A DNA stretch of 64,000 bases from Clostridia bacterium (GTDB lineage Bacteria > Bacillota > Clostridia > UMGS1883 > UMGS1540): the NCBI GenBank assembly GCA_017442155.1, contig JAFSAU010000008.1:1-64000 (forward strand), in the 5' to 3' direction. The notes below the pieces were generated by a model. It did no database searches. It was not told the DNA's origin and worked only from the letters and a program-made list of their open reading frames with translations. This document shows, in pieces, positions 18,122 through 27,416 of the stretch (its first letter is position 1; each line of letters opens with the position of its first letter). The position numbers and the translations under genes were made by a program.

Positions 18122-21100
18122 ATGAAACATATAACGAAACGCATCATTTCTGTATTGTTTGTGCTTTGTATGCTCTGTCCCATGGGGATTTATGCGGCAC
18201 AGGCAGAAAAGGCCGACGGATTTTTAAACGGTGATTTTGAAGAACTCGGTGCAGACGGTGTACCTGCAGACTGGGGATATTCCGGGATTGTGTTCGGAGA
18301 AAATGCGGAATTTGAAAAAAATCCGTACAGCGGCGAGCGTGCAATCCGGCTTTTCGGCGATGGGAATATGCATCTTTCCCAGACGGTGTACGGTCTGATT
18401 CCCGGAAATGAATATACATTTTCCGCATTTGTGAAAGTAAACCGCGCAGGCGAGCCGGGTGCCATGATTAAGCTGGAAATGTATTCCGATCCTGCAGAAG
18501 GAAAACGGGAATTTGTCGGCGATAAAACGCAGAACGTATCGGGGAAGGGCGCGTGGAAGGAACAAAGCTTCACCTTCACGGCACCGGAAAAGGCGTATTC
18601 CGCGTCAATCCTTTTGCGAGTAGTGGGTGGCGGAGATGTATGCTATGACAAGGCTTCTCTGACGGGCGTTTTTGACGAGGCAGAGCTTGCAAAATCAAAA
18701 GCACCGAAGCAGGATTTAATACAAAACGGAAGCTTTGAAGAGGAAAATGAAGATAAAGATGGTATAAAGGGCTGGGGGCTGAGCGGCACAACCTGGGATG
18801 CGGAAGCATCGTGGACAAACGAGGCCAGAACCGGGAAAAAGGCAGTGCGGTTTACAAGCGATAAAACAAACATGTTTGTATCCCAGACCCTTTACGGCCT
18901 TGTACCCGGTGCACGATATTCACTTAGCGGCTGGATGAAAAGCTATAAAAGCGGACAGCCCGGCGGCATGATAAAGCTGGAGTTTTATTCCGACCCTTCG
19001 GGCATGAAGAGACTGACGGGAGATGCGACGACGGAGATTAAAAAACCGGCGGAGGGCGTATGGCAGAAATTCGGCGTAAGCGGCACGGTGCCTGAGGACT
19101 CCTTCTATGTATCGGTGCTGTTTCGTCTTGTAGGCGGCGGCGATATCATCTGGGATGATACATCTTTTGTGTCGGAATTTGATGCCTCCAAGGTGCCAAG
19201 CTCAGACTATCCCGTGATCATTCCCGACCCGCCGTATGCGATGCTTCCGGCGGCAGGCGGTGAACTTGTGAAGAACGGCAGCTTCGAGGAAGAGGATGCA
19301 GAGTGGACGTTTTATAATCCTGCATACTGCTCCATTACGGATACCGATGCCGTAAGCGGAACGAGAGCATTGAAAATTTCCACGAAGGACGGGAAAAATC
19401 CTTGGGCACGACAGATGATAACGGACGTAGAACCGGGGGCGCAGTATCAGATCAGTGCATACATTAAAGCCAAAGACAACAATGCCGTAGGCTTTAAGGT
19501 GGAGTATTATAAAGGTGACGGTTCTGTTACAACAGAAAACGCCAATGGCTCAACAAATTCTGAAAAATACGGATACACAGGAGATAACTGGCGGCTTTTG
19601 GGTCATACCTTCTATGTACCCAAAGAAACAGTTTCCATGGTTATATATGCGCGTCTTTTTGCCTCCAAAGGAACTATGATTTGCGATGATGTTTCCGTTT
19701 ATAAAGTCGGCAATGCCAAAAAGTACACCATGGAAACGAATGATGTATTCTATTATACGGATGACGACGGCTTCGGAAGGGCAAGCGTTTATGCAAACAC
19801 GGAGGAATATCCCGAGCTTTCCGAGGTGGGCACGGCACATTTTGCACTGAAAGACGGCGAAACAGTGCTGGACAGTGCCGAGGCCGGGATTAAAAACGGC
19901 GCGGCAAGCTTTTCTTTCGCACTGCCGCTGATGCAGGAGAAGGAAAAGGAATACACCGTGTCCCTTTCCGTTATGGTCGACGGTGTGCTGCAGCAAAAGC
20001 AGGATATATCCGTGTACCGCTATGACAGACCGACCATGATGGATAAAGAAGGAAACTTCTATGTTGACGGTGAAATTTTCCGTCCCGTATTTGCCTATCA
20101 TGTCAATATGGATATGTATGATGACTGTGCGGCGGCAGGGATCAATGTAGTCCAGGGCGAAAACTTTACGGGCCCTGCCGGGTATATAGATCTTCTGGAT
20201 AAAGCACATGCGGCAGGTATTACCATGCTGGTACCGCTGTATAGGAGCATAAAGCCGGCAGGACATCCCGACAATGCAGCAAACACAAAAGAAGTTGTGG
20301 CGGCGATTAAGGACCATCCGGCACTGTTCGGTTATATGGTCATTGACGAACCCTTCTTTAATCTGGAAGAGCCGGAAGAACACTTGGAAAATTCTTATAA
20401 AATCATCCGTGAAATTGATAAGGTACACCCCACGTATATTATGGAAAACCAGAATTTTATCGGCAGTGTGAAATACTGCGATATTCTGGGCGTGGACATT
20501 TATCCCAATGACAAGGAAAAATCTACGACGTATATTGCGGAAATGACGCGGAGTATTATGCATTCCACGGAATACCGCAAGCCTGTATGGGTGCTGTTGC
20601 AGACCTTCCGTCATGTACCGTACTATGATTATTTCCCCACAAGCGATGAACTGCGCAGCGGTATTTATCAATCTTATTTCTGCGGTGCAAAAGCAGTAGG
20701 CTATTACTGCCTCCGGGATGCAGACGGCAAGCTTGACCTTATGGAAACACCGCTTTGGGAAGGGGTAGAAGCCTTCGGCGACGGCGAGGTGGATGCACTG
20801 GCACCTTACTTTGCGGAGTGGAAGTACCCGTCCTTTGCAGAAAAGAAAACGGACGACTATTGGTACAGAAGCTACATAAAAGACGGAATAATATATGTGG
20901 CACTGATAAACAGAAGGGCAACGGCAGAGACAAATGCCACAGTTACCCTTACGGCACAAAATGGGGAACTGTCCGTCGGTGCCTTTACGGCAAAAACCCT
21001 CTTTGGCGGTACGGAAACCTTTAGTGGTAGTGGTGAATTTTTCGTAAAACTTGCTCCGGCGGCGGCACTTACGATTGAGGTAACACCTTCGGAAACGACA

Positions 21101-21733
21101 GATTTCAGTGCGTTGATTACAAGCCCCTTTGTTGACTTTACGTCAAGTGGAATCCGGTGGACAGAGCTGACAAACGGCATGGGAACAAAATGGTCCCGTG
21201 ACATTGTGCTTTTGAACAATGATTACGGCTGGGCGAGAGAGGCGATTGACAGTCTCTATAAAGAAGGCATCGTAAACAGTCAATCTCCCGTTTCCTATGC
21301 ACCCGGTAAAAACATTACCCGTGGTGATTTTGCCATGTTCCTCGTTCGTACCTTAGGTCTTACGGCCGATGCGGTCGATAATTTTGCGGATGTATCTCCC
21401 ACGGCGGAATATGCCGGGGAGCTTGCGGTAGGACGTGCACTCGGCGTATTAAACGGTATCGGTGAAAACCGTTATAATCCGGAAGCACAAATCACACGGC
21501 AGGAAATGATGACGATTATCTCAAGAGCATTGAAGCTGTCCGACGAAGGAACAGACCTTTCCGGCTATCCTGATGCAAATCTCATAGCGGACTATGCCGT
21601 AGAGCATGTAGGGGCCATGATTGCATCCGGCCTTGTAAAAGGAAATGCTGATGGTACAATCAATCCTCTTGGCAACACGACCCGGGCAGAAGCGGCAGTG
21701 GTGATGCAGAGACTTTGCGAGAGACAACAGTGA
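18122..21733 (+). CDS. Large SLH-anchored glycoside-hydrolase-like protein with three binding modules
   Basis: The start is ATG 18122, right after AAGGAG; the frame is open 43 codons further upstream but that part overlaps the previous gene. The 1203-residue protein has a signal peptide, three repeated CBM-like modules that each begin with a phrase such as LNGDFEELGADG, IQNGSFEEENED or VKNGSFEEEDAE, then a short linker domain. A TIM-barrel region has VFAYHVNMDMYDDC, HPALFGYMVIDEPFFNLEEP, ILGVDIYPND and VWVLLQTFRH; the Asp-Glu of IDEP is the best catalytic candidate. Three C-terminal SLH repeats (YAPGKNITRGDFAMFLVRT, YNPEAQITRQEMMTI, INPLGNTTRAEAAVVMQRL) tether it to the cell wall. It likely degrades or captures a glycan at the surface. 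Substrate unknown. Confidence 0.8.
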   Translation: MKHITKRIISVLFVLCMLCPMGIYAAQAEKADGFLNGDFEELGADGVPADWGYSGIVFGENAEFEKNPYSGERAIRLFGDGNMHLSQTVYGLIPGNEYTFSAFVKVNRAGEPGAMIKLEMYSDPAEGKREFVGDKTQNVSGKGAWKEQSFTFTAPEKAYSASILLRVVGGGDVCYDKASLTGVFDEAELAKSKAPKQDLIQNGSFEEENEDKDGIKGWGLSGTTWDAEASWTNEARTGKKAVRFTSDKTNMFVSQTLYGLVPGARYSLSGWMKSYKSGQPGGMIKLEFYSDPSGMKRLTGDATTEIKKPAEGVWQKFGVSGTVPEDSFYVSVLFRLVGGGDIIWDDTSFVSEFDASKVPSSDYPVIIPDPPYAMLPAAGGELVKNGSFEEEDAEWTFYNPAYCSITDTDAVSGTRALKISTKDGKNPWARQMITDVEPGAQYQISAYIKAKDNNAVGFKVEYYKGDGSVTTENANGSTNSEKYGYTGDNWRLLGHTFYVPKETVSMVIYARLFASKGTMICDDVSVYKVGNAKKYTMETNDVFYYTDDDGFGRASVYANTEEYPELSEVGTAHFALKDGETVLDSAEAGIKNGAASFSFALPLMQEKEKEYTVSLSVMVDGVLQQKQDISVYRYDRPTMMDKEGNFYVDGEIFRPVFAYHVNMDMYDDCAAAGINVVQGENFTGPAGYIDLLDKAHAAGITMLVPLYRSIKPAGHPDNAANTKEVVAAIKDHPALFGYMVIDEPFFNLEEPEEHLENSYKIIREIDKVHPTYIMENQNFIGSVKYCDILGVDIYPNDKEKSTTYIAEMTRSIMHSTEYRKPVWVLLQTFRHVPYYDYFPTSDELRSGIYQSYFCGAKAVGYYCLRDADGKLDLMETPLWEGVEAFGDGEVDALAPYFAEWKYPSFAEKKTDDYWYRSYIKDGIIYVALINRRATAETNATVTLTAQNGELSVGAFTAKTLFGGTETFSGSGEFFVKLAPAAALTIEVTPSETTDFSALITSPFVDFTSSGIRWTELTNGMGTKWSRDIVLLNNDYGWAREAIDSLYKEGIVNSQSPVSYAPGKNITRGDFAMFLVRTLGLTADAVDNFADVSPTAEYAGELAVGRALGVLNGIGENRYNPEAQITRQEMMTIISRALKLSDEGTDLSGYPDANLIADYAVEHVGAMIASGLVKGNADGTINPLGNTTRAEAAVVMQRLCERQQ

Positions 21734-21751
21734 ACATCAAAGGAGTAAAAA

Positions 21752-23686
21752 ATGTATAAAATAACAATACCGGCAAGTCTGGTGTCTATTTTGGAGTTTG
21801 GAGAGGGTGCCACCCTCTCCGAGCTCAGACGCGCGGGAGCAGAAAGGCTGTTCGTGGCGTTTCCGCACATGCTGGGGGATGACTGCGAAAGGCAAGAAAG
21901 ACTCAGAGCATTTTCTGAAAAAATCCTTTTTTTTGAAGAAAACGGTATAGAAACATTTGCCTGGATTCCGCTGCTTGGATTTTCCGGTGACTCTGAAGAA
22001 GGTTGCGAAGGATTTACAAGAGTACATAAATTACATGACGGTAAGCCGTATAAGGGCGTTTTTTGCCCGATGGATGAAGGGTTTGCAAAGGCTGCGGAAA
22101 ATTTAATAGTTGCACTCTCTCAAACGGGCGTAAAGGGTATTATACTGGATGATGAGTTTTGCCTCAGCGGCCGGGGAGACGGCGGAATCGGTTGTTGCTG
22201 CGAAAAACACATGGAGGAATATTGTGCCCGTATAGGCGAAAGCATCACCAGGGAAGAGCTGCGGGACAGAGCCTTTTGCGGAGGCAGAAACAAATATCGG
22301 GATGCCTGGATGGAGCTGCAGGGAGACACAATGCTGCAGTTTGCCCGATGCCTCCGCAAGGCAGCGGACAGCGTGAATCCGGATATTCGTTTTGGTTTTT
22401 GTGCCGGTCGAACCCACTGGGATGTGGAAGGAGTGAGTGCGATTCAGCTTGCTCGCGCACTGGCGGGGAAAACAAAACCGATTATGAGACTTGCCGGTGC
22501 GCCGTACTGGGTAAAAGGCTCCCTTGCATGGCCGGGCGGCCTGCAAGGCATTATCGAAGCGGCAAGACTCCAGGCACACTGGTGCGCCGGCACAGATGTA
22601 GAATTTTTTGCTGAAGGAGATACGAACCCCAGACCACGCTTTGCAGTCCCTGCCGCCTTCCTTGAAGGTTTTGATATGGCACTCAGGGCTGATGGCAGCA
22701 CGGACGGGTGTCTGAAGTATATGCTGGATTATACGGCGAGTCCTACCTATGAAACAGGCTATATCGACAGACATCTCCGGAATCAGCCGCTATATGATGG
22801 TATAGAAGATATGTTTTCGGAAAAGAAAGCGGTTGGAGTTAATATTTTTGAGAACATGTTTTTATTGCGGGACAGAACCTTCCCGGAAAAACCGGAAGAG
22901 TTTCCGGCCAATACGTTTCCGGCAGATAACGATAAGTACAGAGTGATGCCGGCGGCTTCGCAGGTGTTTGCCTGCGAAAATTCGTTGCCTGTACTGTACG
23001 GGAATTTAAGTGTACCGACAATCGTATTCGGTGAAAATGCATACCATGTTCCTCTGGATGCACCGTATCTTATTTTGGACGGACGGGCGGCGTGCATATT
23101 GAAAGACAGGGGAATTGACGTCGGTGCTGACAGTCTGCTTCCGGAAAGCGGTGTATACTATGAAGTGGATGAAAAGGATGGAGAAAGGGAAAGAACGGTA
23201 ATTTCGCAGCTTGTATACCGGGCGGAACTCAAAGACGGAGCAGAATCGCAAAGCCGTTACGAAGGAGAAAAAGGTGGCATGCCTGCAATGTATCGGTATG
23301 AAAATGATGCAGGACAGCGTTTCCTGGTATATACCTTTGATGCATATTCCTGCCGGACGCTGGATAGGGGATGTGGAGGAATGTTTTCGGGCTACAGCCG
23401 TCAGAAACGGCTGTTTTCCGGAATCGAATGGCTGTGCGGAAAACGGGTGGTGGCGTCTTGTACAGGAAATCCCTGGTTATATATGCTTTGCAAGGAAAAG
23501 GAGAATAAGGTGGCGGTCGGTCTGTGGAACTTCTTTGAGGATGCAGTTTTTGCACCGACGGTTAAACTGAACAAAGCATATACTCACATCCGTTTTTTAA
23601 ACTGTAGCGGAACACTTTCAGGAGATACAGTGCAGCTTTCCGATACACTTATCCCATACAGCTTTGCGGCGTTTGAGGTCTGGTAA
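21752..23686 (+). CDS. Cytoplasmic glycoside-hydrolase-like protein of unknown specificity
   Basis: The 644-residue protein has no signal peptide or anchor. The N-terminal ~380 residues look like a TIM barrel (RLFVAFPHMLGDD, TFAWIPLLGFSGD, KGIILDDEFCLSGRGDGG, FGFCAGRTHWDVEG), with LDDEF the best candidate for the catalytic acid pair. A middle domain and a C-terminal beta-sandwich follow. It resembles the poorly characterised GHL-type barrels of gut Clostridia. Its place right after the surface enzyme (18 bases) suggests that it processes oligosaccharides after uptake. A short membrane-protein frame follows. Confidence 0.6.
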   Translation: MYKITIPASLVSILEFGEGATLSELRRAGAERLFVAFPHMLGDDCERQERLRAFSEKILFFEENGIETFAWIPLLGFSGDSEEGCEGFTRVHKLHDGKPYKGVFCPMDEGFAKAAENLIVALSQTGVKGIILDDEFCLSGRGDGGIGCCCEKHMEEYCARIGESITREELRDRAFCGGRNKYRDAWMELQGDTMLQFARCLRKAADSVNPDIRFGFCAGRTHWDVEGVSAIQLARALAGKTKPIMRLAGAPYWVKGSLAWPGGLQGIIEAARLQAHWCAGTDVEFFAEGDTNPRPRFAVPAAFLEGFDMALRADGSTDGCLKYMLDYTASPTYETGYIDRHLRNQPLYDGIEDMFSEKKAVGVNIFENMFLLRDRTFPEKPEEFPANTFPADNDKYRVMPAASQVFACENSLPVLYGNLSVPTIVFGENAYHVPLDAPYLILDGRAACILKDRGIDVGADSLLPESGVYYEVDEKDGERERTVISQLVYRAELKDGAESQSRYEGEKGGMPAMYRYENDAGQRFLVYTFDAYSCRTLDRGCGGMFSGYSRQKRLFSGIEWLCGKRVVASCTGNPWLYMLCKEKENKVAVGLWNFFEDAVFAPTVKLNKAYTHIRFLNCSGTLSGDTVQLSDTLIPYSFAAFEVW

Positions 23687-23706
23687 AGAGGAGAACGCGA
23701 CAGAAA

Positions 23707-23841
23707 ATGGGAGCATTACTTTTGTTTGGAACAGTAATGATCTGTGTTGTCGCCCATAATTTCTTCAAAGAAAGACTCACGCGGAGACAGCTTTTTGGTG
23801 TAGGCATCGGTGCTTTATCCATTATGCTCTTTAATTTTTAG
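23707..23841 (+). CDS. Small hydrophobic protein, 44 residues
   Basis: The frame encodes MGALLLFGTVMICVVAHNFF, a basic stretch (KERLTRRQ) and a second hydrophobic segment (FGVGIGALSIMLFNF), that is two short membrane helices. The layout resembles the last two helices of EamA/DMT-type transporters, so it could be a decayed transporter end or a genuine small membrane protein. AGAGGAG lies 13 bases upstream of the ATG, somewhat far. It follows the 644-residue gene by 20 bases. Confidence 0.4.
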   Translation: MGALLLFGTVMICVVAHNFFKERLTRRQLFGVGIGALSIMLFNF

Positions 23842-23878
23842 TGACGTTTTTGGAATGTATAATAGATTTTGAAGCAAA

Positions 23879-23931
23879 AGCATTGCCGTTGGAAAGAGGA
23901 AGGATGGAGAAACGGCGATGCTTCTGTTTTT
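23879..23931 (+). terminator. Hairpin with T-run ahead of the second glycoside-hydrolase-like gene
   Basis: AGCATTGCCGTT (23879-23890) pairs with AACGGCGATGCT (23911-23922) over 12 positions with one G-U, followed by CTGTTTTT. A TATAAT at 23858-23863 lies just upstream, so the hairpin may be either the terminator of the preceding operon or an attenuator in the leader of the next gene. Confidence 0.6.
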
Positions 23932-23951
23932 AAATCGGGAAGGGAAAGAAA

Positions 23952-26168
23952 GTGAAAAAATTAAGTATACTGCTTGTTTGCCTACTGCTTTTGCCTGTCA
24001 TATCGGTGAAAGGGGTGACGGAAGGCTTTGTAAACGGCGATTTTGCCCAGACAGACGGGCACATGCCTGTGGGCTGGAGTGTGGGATACGGATCTTCCGC
24101 AGTACCCGGAGAAAACATTCAGGTGCTGGAAAATCAGTATAACGGAAAAAACGCACTGCGGCTTTATGATCCGAACAATACCGGGACGGCACATTATAAG
24201 CACATGACAATCATGCAAACAGTTAAAAATCTGATTCCGGGCGCGGAATATGCTGTCACCGGATATTCCAGGATGATAACAAAAGGAACGAGCCAGGGCG
24301 GTGTTATCAAGGTATCTGTCGGAGGTAAGGAATCGGATATTACAGCATATTACAGTGCACCCGGTGTTTGGGAAAAGCAAATGATTCGCTTTGCGGTGCC
24401 TGAAAACGTTACAACAGCTTCTGTTTTGTTGCGGCTTGTGGGCGGCGGGGAGATTCTGTGGGCAGATGTGCAGCTGATATGTCTGAGAAAATATATATCG
24501 GAGTTTGATGCAGATTCGGTTTTCTATTATACGGATATGAAAGAAGGTACCGCAACGGTATTGCTGAATCCGTATTTTTCAGAAACTGTAAACGGTAACA
24601 AGGTATTGTTTGCAATAGAGGATAGCGGAAATATTCTTTGGCAGCAAACCGTATCGCTTACGGCAGGAGCGGCAAAAACAAAATTTCCGCTTTCTGTGCT
24701 TGGTACGGAGAAAAAACCGTATACTTTGCGTGCAACCCTACAGGATGCGGACGGCATTATGCTTGAAAGCCAAACACAATCCGTTTACCGGTATAAAAGA
24801 CCGGAAATGATACTGGAGGATGGGACATGTAAGGTGCAAGGGAAAACATTCAATCCCGTTTTTGCATATCATGTGCGGGAGAGGCACTACAAAGCATGTG
24901 CCGGGGCAGGTATCAACGTTGTGCAAAATGCCATGCACACCACTGTGCAGGGGTATTTGGATATGCTGAACGGGGCACTGGACGAAAACGGAAAACCGAT
25001 TGTCTATATGCTTTTGCCGCTGTATAACGGCATGGTTCCGGCAGGGCATCCGGCGAATCTGTCTCTGACAAGGGAATTGGTGCAAAGCGAAGCAATACGC
25101 AACCACCCCGCCTTGTTTGGGTATATTGTAATGGATGAACCATTTCTCAATATGGAGCATCCGGAAGAGTATCTGGAGCGAGCATATGTGACTATCCGGG
25201 AATATGACGATGTGCATCCTGTGCTGGTAATGGAAAATTATCCTGAGAAATACGGTGTATCTGCAAAATATGCAGATATTTTAGGGGCTGACATCTATGC
25301 AGGAACGGCAGACGAGAACACACCTGTCTCTGAACATGTGACACAAAGATCTGTTCTTGCAAAAGCGGCGGCAGGACAAAAACCTTTGTGGGTGCTTTTG
25401 CAAACGTTTGATTATCTAAATTATTTTCCCACAGCAACGGAGCTACGCGGACAAATTTACCAGGCAATGCTGGCAGGGGCAGATGCGGTCGGATTTTTCA
25501 AAATTGAAAAAGCATCGGAGGGAAAGGACCTTTGCAATATGCCTGTATGGAATCTGATTTCCAACGTATGTACAGGTACAGAATACCGCCTGTTGATTGA
25601 AACGAAAAGCTTCACAACGATAGAGGATACAGAATTTATTGCACGACAGTGGAATGGTCCGGATGGACAATATGTGCAGGTTTTAAACAGGACCATGTGT
25701 GCACAGACTGTGGAAGTCGTACTCGGAACGTTAAAATCTGGCATATATGAAGCATCCATATTATATGGGGATGCCTCCGAAGCGGTGGTGGATTTGAAAC
25801 AGTCTGTATTACGCGTGACACTGCCAGCGGCGTCTGCTGCTACAATAGTACTGAAGTACGATAATGCTGTCTGCTATGCAATAGATACCGAAACCGGGGC
25901 CTATATTTCAGAGGTTTCGGGAGGGGAAACAATAGATCTGATTATCGACACCGGCAGCATACCCGTTGCAGAGAACCGCCTGCAATTTGCAGTTGCGTTT
26001 TATTCAGACAGCAGCGTAAGGGAACTGTGTGATATCCGTATGTATACAAAAGATAAAGAAAGTATAATTCGGGTGAATGAAATAGAAACGCCAGAGAAAT
26101 TCGATATGATACAGGTGTATATCCTATTAGAGGGAGCACGGTTTTATCGGTTGGCAAAGCTTTTATAG
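23952..26168 (+). CDS. Secreted glycoside-hydrolase-like protein, paralogue of the SLH-anchored one
   Basis: The GTG start is followed by a signal peptide (MKKLSILLVCLLLLPVISVK). One CBM-like module (FVNGDFAQTDGHMPVGW) precedes a TIM barrel that closely parallels the protein at 18122-21733: VFAYHVRERHYKACAGAG, HPALFGYIVMDEPFLNMEHP, ILGADIYAG and KPLWVLLQTFDYLNYFPT. The catalytic-candidate DEP motif is kept. It has one binding module instead of three, no SLH repeats, and a short beta domain at the end, so it should be released instead of wall-bound. The pair probably acts on the same glycan. A strong terminator follows. Confidence 0.75.
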   Translation: MKKLSILLVCLLLLPVISVKGVTEGFVNGDFAQTDGHMPVGWSVGYGSSAVPGENIQVLENQYNGKNALRLYDPNNTGTAHYKHMTIMQTVKNLIPGAEYAVTGYSRMITKGTSQGGVIKVSVGGKESDITAYYSAPGVWEKQMIRFAVPENVTTASVLLRLVGGGEILWADVQLICLRKYISEFDADSVFYYTDMKEGTATVLLNPYFSETVNGNKVLFAIEDSGNILWQQTVSLTAGAAKTKFPLSVLGTEKKPYTLRATLQDADGIMLESQTQSVYRYKRPEMILEDGTCKVQGKTFNPVFAYHVRERHYKACAGAGINVVQNAMHTTVQGYLDMLNGALDENGKPIVYMLLPLYNGMVPAGHPANLSLTRELVQSEAIRNHPALFGYIVMDEPFLNMEHPEEYLERAYVTIREYDDVHPVLVMENYPEKYGVSAKYADILGADIYAGTADENTPVSEHVTQRSVLAKAAAGQKPLWVLLQTFDYLNYFPTATELRGQIYQAMLAGADAVGFFKIEKASEGKDLCNMPVWNLISNVCTGTEYRLLIETKSFTTIEDTEFIARQWNGPDGQYVQVLNRTMCAQTVEVVLGTLKSGIYEASILYGDASEAVVDLKQSVLRVTLPAASAATIVLKYDNAVCYAIDTETGAYISEVSGGETIDLIIDTGSIPVAENRLQFAVAFYSDSSVRELCDIRMYTKDKESIIRVNEIETPEKFDMIQVYILLEGARFYRLAKLL

Positions 26169-26186
26169 AAAAGATAACCCGAATTT

Positions 26187-26217
26187 AAAAAGCCGCATCG
26201 GTAGGATGCGGCTTTTT
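26187..26217. terminator. Bidirectional terminator between convergent genes
   Basis: The stem AAAAAGCCGCATC/GATGCGGCTTTTT carries A and T runs on both sides and sits between two converging genes, so it can stop transcription both ways. Confidence 0.92.
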
Positions 26218-26227
26218 GACTGTGTGG

Positions 26228-27223
26228 TTAATAATTGCCCTGCAGGGAGGCTACATACTCCGAATATGTGGGACGTGTGTCGAGAAATTGAGCTTTTACA
26301 TCCTGCATCGTTTCGTTATAGGCACCGTCCGTAATATAAACGGGAACGCCCTTACAGTTTTCCCAGATAAATCGGGCATCCTCTACCGTCAGGCGGATGC
26401 ATCCGTGAGAAGCGGCGTTTCCGAGATTGGCATATGCACTTTGGCTCAGGGTGTTTACACCGCGTTGATTGAAGGTGACACTGTGGAAACAAACGTTTCC
26501 TGTAATCTGGGTGCAGTAGAGAATCCAGCAATTATGCAGGGAGAAGAAATACCAGGGGTCACCGGCCTTGCTGTAGGTGAGCGGACGGGCATAATAGGTG
26601 CCGTTCGGTGTAAGAGAAACGGGGTTACCGGTGCTGCATACCATGTACTTCAGTGCTTTGGTTTCCCCGGCAACATTCGTGCCGTAAACAGTAACCATCT
26701 GCATAGCCTTGTTTACTTCCAGACCACTGATTTTATATTCCTGTGAGGGACGTACCAGTGAGAGTTTTCCGGGCGCATAGTCGGGCGAGGTGGAAAAAGA
26801 GCCGACATACCCAAGGACGGAAGCGTAAGGCTCGGCAGGAATCATAACGTCGCCGCCGACAGAAGATATATACGCCGCAGGATGGGGATAAGCCACCTTG
26901 TCTACAAACAAGACCGGCGTATGCAGACCCTGCCAGATTTCCCGGCCGTTTTCGTTAAGATAAATGGAACAGTCCTCGTACGTGTAGGTAAGATTGCACT
27001 TAAAAATTGCCCTGAAATCATTGACGGAAATGAACAGATTTCCATTTTCGTCCTTTTCAAAGCTGTGCGAAGCTTCAAGCCATTCGCCGTCCAGGATGTA
27101 CCAGGGAGAATCGGCGTGGAGGATAACTGACCAGCCATTCTCACGAATTACAGACGCGGCGGAAGCGGGCACTGCGGAAAAAAGCAGCAGAAGCACCAGA
27201 AGCAGAGACCCAATTCTTTTCAA
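26228..27223 (-). CDS. Secreted L,D-transpeptidase (YkuD family)
   Basis: The enzyme forms 3-3 peptidoglycan cross-links or attaches proteins to the wall outside the membrane. A signal peptide (LLLVLLLLFSAVPASAA) is followed by a region like copper-amine-oxidase/stalk domains, and then the YkuD catalytic domain with the active-site Cys in NAASHGCIRLT near residue 280. TTG 27223 is the preferred start because AGGAG ends eight bases upstream; the GTG at 27232 overlaps that site. A perfect promoter lies upstream and the gene is monocistronic. Confidence 0.88.
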   Translation of the reverse strand: MKRIGSLLLVLLLLFSAVPASAASVIRENGWSVILHADSPWYILDGEWLEASHSFEKDENGNLFISVNDFRAIFKCNLTYTYEDCSIYLNENGREIWQGLHTPVLFVDKVAYPHPAAYISSVGGDVMIPAEPYASVLGYVGSFSTSPDYAPGKLSLVRPSQEYKISGLEVNKAMQMVTVYGTNVAGETKALKYMVCSTGNPVSLTPNGTYYARPLTYSKAGDPWYFFSLHNCWILYCTQITGNVCFHSVTFNQRGVNTLSQSAYANLGNAASHGCIRLTVEDARFIWENCKGVPVYITDGAYNETMQDVKAQFLDTRPTYSEYVASLQGNY

Positions 27224-27265
27224 AAAAACCACTCCTAAAATATAATGTAAAAAATATTCAGACTA

Positions 27266-27294
27266 ATTATACAGGGATTTCCTGTTTCTGTCAA
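27266..27294 (-). promoter_or_regulatory. Promoter of the L,D-transpeptidase gene
   Basis: On the minus strand, TTGACA (27289-27294) and TATAAT (27266-27271) have a 17-base spacer; both are perfect. Confidence 0.85.
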
Positions 27295-27353
27295 TAAAAA
27301 AAGAAAAGAAATGAACTTTTTTAACATTAATGTAATATTTATGGGTAAATCTG

Positions 27354-27382
27354 TTGACAAGCTGTCGTTTCCCATGTATAAT
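27354..27382 (+). promoter_or_regulatory. Promoter of the PP2C-like phosphatase gene
   Basis: TTGACA (27354-27359) and TATAAT (27377-27382) are separated by 17 bases, 35 bases upstream of the TTG start. Confidence 0.85.
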
Positions 27383-27416
27383 ATATAAGAAGAAAGATAA
27401 AAGGCGGTAGATACAT

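Noticed and set aside
19550-20959. 469-codon minus-strand open frame
   Set aside because: It lies opposite the SLH-anchored barrel protein, has no recognisable domain and no good ribosome binding site; its composition is that of an antisense shadow.
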